In this document: positions 59,785 through 62,658 of the stretch, one piece after another | Position numbering within the stretch: the stretch's first letter is position 1 | Layout: the number at the start of each line of letters is the position of its first letter | Assembly: GCA_937944445.1 (NCBI GenBank) | Contig: CALDYP010000002.1 | Coordinates: 1-62,658 of the forward strand | DNA: 62,658 nt | Direction of reading: 5' to 3' | Source of the DNA: an uncultured Anaerolineae bacterium | Lineage (GTDB): Bacteria; Chloroflexota; Anaerolineae; Aggregatilineales; Phototrophicaceae | The notes under the pieces: generated by a model | What the model was told of the DNA's origin: nothing | Seen by the model: the letters and a program-made list of their open reading frames with translations, nothing else | Databases searched by the model: none | Made by a program: the position numbers and the translations under genes

Positions 59785-60900
59785 TCACATCAGCGCTTCA
59801 CCGGGGAAGGCTCTCTCGATCGAGATGGCCAGTTCGATCCGAAAGTCCATCGGACGATGGCTGCACTTGAAGGCACGCTCCATTTCAATCGTCTGCTTAA
59901 AGAGGTCAAACGCTTCTGACCTCAACCACCTGAGCAGCTTGGGGATGGAATGCGCCTCCGCGCGAATGACCTCAGGCGGGAAGGATTTGAGCCAGTAAAC
60001 GGGGGCAAACTCCAATTTTTGATGGAGTTCGTTTAGCTTGAGGATGATCTGCTGATAAGGCACCGACCCCTCACCCAATTTTCGGTATCGAAAACTTCCG
60101 AGATCAAAAATACCGCCTGAAAGGCTGAACATCTCGCTCACGACCTGATGCAGCACGTGGTAATCGTTTGCATCACCCAGCAAGACCCCCATATCGTCCA
60201 ACAGCTTGATCCAATCGTCCAGCAGCTCGGGGTTTGCAGGCCGCAGCAGGGTCAGCGCGTACCACAAGCGTTTGACCCGCTTGCGCCACTCGTGCAGCTC
60301 AAGCGAGAACGACTCAAAAATTCGGTACGTTTTGCGCGCGCGACGCCGCGCCCGAGACGTCTCTTTCATTTGCTTCACAACTGTTAAGTACATCTCGTCG
60401 ATGAATGGGCTGGGTATGGGGCCATCATCGAATAGATCGAACCAGCGGTGAGTTTCTGTCGTGTCGACCGTCTCTTTGGCTTTCTTCAAGGCTTCAATGA
60501 TGGGTTGATAGACTTCTGCCTGCAAGAACGTCTGTTTTTTGTCTTCATATTCTTGTTGGAAGTGGGCGCGCAGCAGCGCAACAATGGGCAGGTAACGCAC
60601 GTCCTCAGGTAGTTTGTCGAGCACTTCAATCCGCACCCACGCATCGCGCAGGTCGCTCAGGCTGCGCCCAATGTCGCGGTAGTTGGCATTGACCGTGCGA
60701 AAGTCAGATTCATACATCATGCCACGATAGAGGTGCACCAACCCGCGCAGCCGCTTCATGCACTTGCGCGCCGAATAAACGCCTTTTTCGACGTTTTTTT
60801 TCGCACTCAGGCTGTCAATCGCAAGGTCAATTTGCGCGTGCGAGATCGCGCGGTAGTTTTCTGGCAGCGGTAGGCCCGGCCGCAATTTGTACAGTGTCAT
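59785..60900 (-). CDS. CHAD-domain protein
   Basis: A 371-residue all-helical protein with two CHAD halves rich in conserved basic residues (SARKCMKRLRGLVHLYRG; LELHEWRKRVKRLWYALTLL). CHAD domains bind inorganic polyphosphate, often localising to polyphosphate granules. There is no CYTH phosphatase domain fused, and no polyphosphate kinase gene nearby. It stands alone on the minus strand, convergent with the FAA-hydrolase gene (12-base gap). Confidence 0.83.
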   Translation of the reverse strand: MTLYKLRPGLPLPENYRAISHAQIDLAIDSLSAKKNVEKGVYSARKCMKRLRGLVHLYRGMMYESDFRTVNANYRDIGRSLSDLRDAWVRIEVLDKLPEDVRYLPIVALLRAHFQQEYEDKKQTFLQAEVYQPIIEALKKAKETVDTTETHRWFDLFDDGPIPSPFIDEMYLTVVKQMKETSRARRRARKTYRIFESFSLELHEWRKRVKRLWYALTLLRPANPELLDDWIKLLDDMGVLLGDANDYHVLHQVVSEMFSLSGGIFDLGSFRYRKLGEGSVPYQQIILKLNELHQKLEFAPVYWLKSFPPEVIRAEAHSIPKLLRWLRSEAFDLFKQTIEMERAFKCSHRPMDFRIELAISIERAFPGEALM

Positions 60901-61187
60901 ATTGTAATTCTCATTCTACATCGTCTGATGTCTAGATCATCACATACACTTTTCATTATACTATGTTATACAATAAAATTACCTCGATTTGTCGTAGTAC
61001 CCCCATTATTAGGGGGCGCGCCCATCCCGCTGACGCGCAGTGTCCAACTCGTCCAATATTTCCATGTATTTCTATGCCAATGTGCTAAACTTTAAATAGG
61101 CATTTAAAGTTGAGACTGTTGACAGATCATCCGACAAACGCAACCCTAACATAAGCAATGACGGATGTCTAATCGGGAGATAAGCCT
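60901..61187. other. Divergent A+T-rich intergenic region with palindromes
   Basis: No gene is seen. TTTAAAT-AGGC-ATTTAAA (61091-61108) is a perfect 7-bp inverted repeat, a possible operator for the epimerase gene. TTGACA lies at 61119-61124 without a well-spaced -10. AGGGGGCGCGCCC at 61011-61023 is repeated exactly at 62191-62203, on the other side of the epimerase gene. Confidence 0.5.
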
Positions 61188-62135
61188 ATGGCAATGTTAG
61201 TCACCGGGGCGGCAGGCTGCATTGGCGCGTGGGTGCTGCATCACCTTGTTAAGCGTGGCGAGCCAGTCATCGCCTTTGACATCGTGCGTGCAGGCCATCG
61301 CATCGAGCAACTGTTGACGATAAAAGAACAGCAGCTTGTCACCTTTGTGCAAGGTGACGTCTCGGACTTCATCACGGTGAAAGGCTTGTTCGAACAGCAC
61401 CCCATCACGCATGTGATTCACCTTGCCGCGCTTCCCGTGCCCTTCTGCCGCGCTGACCCGGTGCGCGGGGCACAGGTCAACGTCATTGGGACGGTCAACG
61501 TGTTTGAGGCCGCCCGCCGCAGAGACATTAAACACATCGCCTACGCGAGCAGCGTTGCCGTGTTTGGCGCGCCTGAGGACTACAAAGAAACTGCCCTAAG
61601 CGACCACGCAGCCGCACGGCCGCGCACGATGTACGGCGCGTACAAGCAAGCCAACGAAGCCACCGCCCGCGTCTATTTCTATGACCACAAAATGACTAGC
61701 ATCGGCCTGCGGCCTCACACGGCCTACGGCGTGGGGCAAGATCAAGGTCTGCCGAGCGACCTCACCAAAGCGATGATGCACGCCGTGGCCAGCAAGCCGT
61801 ATCACATCAACTTCAACGGGCGCTTGCAGCTTCAACTCGCCAGCGATGTGGCCTTGCAGTTCATCGAAGCCGCCACCCACCCCCTCGATCAGGCCTACGT
61901 CTTCAACATGGGCGGGCCAGTCGTCAGCGTTGACGAGGTCATCACGCTCATCCAGCGCAACCGCCCCCAAGCCAAGATCACCCACGGCGAGACGGTGCGC
62001 CCCTACGTGGAGCAGCTTGACGACAGCGGCTTACGCCAGCACCTGAAAGCGTATGAAACCCCGCTCGAAGTTGGCGTCCAGCAAACGATGAGCCTATACG
62101 CGGACTTGATGCAGCGCGGCCAGATCGTCGTTTGA
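61188..62135 (+). CDS. NAD-dependent epimerase/dehydratase
   Basis: A 315-residue extended short-chain dehydrogenase with TGAAGCIGAWVLHHL (nucleotide-binding glycines), the SSVAVFG serine region and the catalytic MYGAYKQANE (Y-x-x-x-K). The C-terminal half has HTAYGVGQDQGLPSDL. It is only distantly similar to the epimerase at 7748 and probably acts on a different nucleotide sugar or related substrate. GGAG precedes the ATG by 8 bases. It lies just upstream of a sugar-binding-protein gene, with a 271-base gap. Confidence 0.82.
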   Translation: MAMLVTGAAGCIGAWVLHHLVKRGEPVIAFDIVRAGHRIEQLLTIKEQQLVTFVQGDVSDFITVKGLFEQHPITHVIHLAALPVPFCRADPVRGAQVNVIGTVNVFEAARRRDIKHIAYASSVAVFGAPEDYKETALSDHAAARPRTMYGAYKQANEATARVYFYDHKMTSIGLRPHTAYGVGQDQGLPSDLTKAMMHAVASKPYHINFNGRLQLQLASDVALQFIEAATHPLDQAYVFNMGGPVVSVDEVITLIQRNRPQAKITHGETVRPYVEQLDDSGLRQHLKAYETPLEVGVQQTMSLYADLMQRGQIVV

Positions 62136-62326
62136 ACTCACGCAGATCGGGAGTGTCTAAATTCGCACAGAGGACTCATCTAGCCCCTTCAGGGGGCGCG
62201 CCCTAGCCGAGTGCTTGAGCGCTCGGCGCGACGGTGAAGGCCGATGACTGTCTGTTTATCTTTAAGACACTCCCCGCAGATCGAACTTATTGCGAAACAC
62301 GAGAGTGAAGGTACAATTGAAAGAAG

Positions 62327-62350
62327 GCGATTGTTTTCGAAAGCAATCGC
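62327..62350. promoter_or_regulatory. 24-bp palindrome, probable operator of the sugar-binding-protein gene
   Basis: GCGATTGTTTTC and GAAAGCAATCGC are complementary except for one G-T position, with a central TTCGAA. The palindrome ends 17 bases before an extended -10 (TGCTATAGT, TATAGT at 62368-62373), so it overlaps the expected -35 region. This fits a repressor such as a LacI-type sugar regulator. The rest of 62136-62406 holds no gene but has a stem (CCGAGTGC/GCGCTCGG) after the epimerase. Confidence 0.5.
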
Positions 62351-62406
62351 ACCTTTAGGCTGTCTGCTATAGTTTCTGTCCAAATATTTACGCTGCGAGG
62401 TTACTT

Positions 62407-62658
62407 ATGCAACATCGTTTCTTCAGGTTCTTCGTTTTTGTTAGTATGATGCTGTCCTTCGCCATGACGGCCAGCGCTCAGCAGCCCGAGGGCAGCATCG
62501 CCGTGCTGCTGCCAGATAGCGCGTCATCCGCGCGCTGGGAGGCTGACGACCGCCGCTTCCTCTCCGCTGCCTTCGACGCTGCCGGGGTGGAGTACACCAT
62601 CGTCAACGCCGAGGGCGACGCCACCACCCAGATCACCCAAGCCGAGCAGGCCATCACC
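62407..62658 (+). CDS. Sugar ABC transporter substrate-binding protein, N-terminal part (cut by window edge)
   Basis: Eighty-four codons run off the right edge. A signal peptide (MQHRFFRFFVFVSMMLSFAM, cleavage near ASA-QQ) is followed by GSIAVLLPDSASSARWEADD and RRFLSAAFDAAGVEYTIVNA. This matches periplasmic binding protein type 2 (ribose/xylose-like) precursors, where the conserved pattern is I-x-V-L-P-D and a bound-sugar Arg/Trp near RWE. There is no lipobox. The permease and ATPase genes presumably follow outside the window. Confidence 0.75.
   Translation, partial: MQHRFFRFFVFVSMMLSFAMTASAQQPEGSIAVLLPDSASSARWEADDRRFLSAAFDAAGVEYTIVNAEGDATTQITQAEQAIT

Noticed and set aside
1..62658. tRNA, rRNA or CRISPR arrays
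   Set aside because: No tRNA cloverleaf with a GGTTCGAATCC-like arm, no rRNA and no regularly spaced repeats were recognised on reading. A covariance-model scan would be needed to exclude a tRNA fully.

Overview
The window is about 60% G+C, gene-dense and bacterial. Several traits together suggest a Chloroflexota-like (Anaerolineae-type) organism: long Thr/Pro-rich linkers, 7TM and PAS/GAF histidine kinases, many FHA and Ser/Thr-kinase proteins, tandem FAS1 domains, and an actinobacterial-style ESX ATPase next to an extracellular contractile injection system. No 16S rRNA or other taxonomic marker is present, so this assignment is an inference.

Layout. (1) Positions 1-185 hold the 3' end of a transposase cut by the window edge. 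(2) 624-7734 is a nine-gene Mrp/Mbh-type cation/proton antiporter operon. (3) 7748-21704 is mixed housekeeping: a sugar epimerase, two large sensor histidine kinases, a LysR regulator divergent from a flavoprotein oxidoreductase, a carbohydrate ABC importer without its ATPase, and ComEA. (4) 22025-29031 encodes a phospho-signalling set: a membrane FHA protein, a Ser/Thr kinase, a PP2C phosphatase, a VWA-FHA protein and an FHA-like protein. (5) 29028-43691 is an extracellular contractile injection system (eCIS; Afp/PVC-like): PAAR tip, AAA+ ATPase, DUF4255 cap, sheath, two tube proteins, LysM-type baseplate/tube protein, VgrG-like spike, gp25, baseplate J, an FHA domain fused to a tail/baseplate protein, and a DUF4157 (eCIS-core) protein. 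Three small genes (34441-35129) lie between the two tube genes. (6) 43699-49692 encodes a 1,997-residue membrane protein with two kinase domains, two FHA domains, one membrane segment, an SH3-like domain and a glycoside-hydrolase-like domain. (7) 49694-56350, on the opposite strand, is a compact ESX/type VII-like operon: two WXG100-like proteins, an EccC/EssC ATPase, an unknown membrane protein and a coiled-coil CHAP hydrolase. (8) The right end has a FAS1 protein, ferrochelatase, an FAA hydrolase, a CHAD protein, a second epimerase and the start of a sugar-binding protein.

The most interesting feature is the combination in regions 4-7. The injection-system genes are embedded among Thr kinase, phosphatase and FHA genes, resembling the threonine-phosphorylation control of type VI secretion, and one FHA domain is fused to a baseplate component. 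A type VII-like operon that carries a predicted wall hydrolase converges on the cluster with stop codons one base apart. My hypothesis is that envelope glycan status, sensed by the giant kinase, controls assembly or firing of the injection system, and that the type VII-like locus exports a peptidoglycan hydrolase. The sequence shows the genes; the functional wiring is inference.
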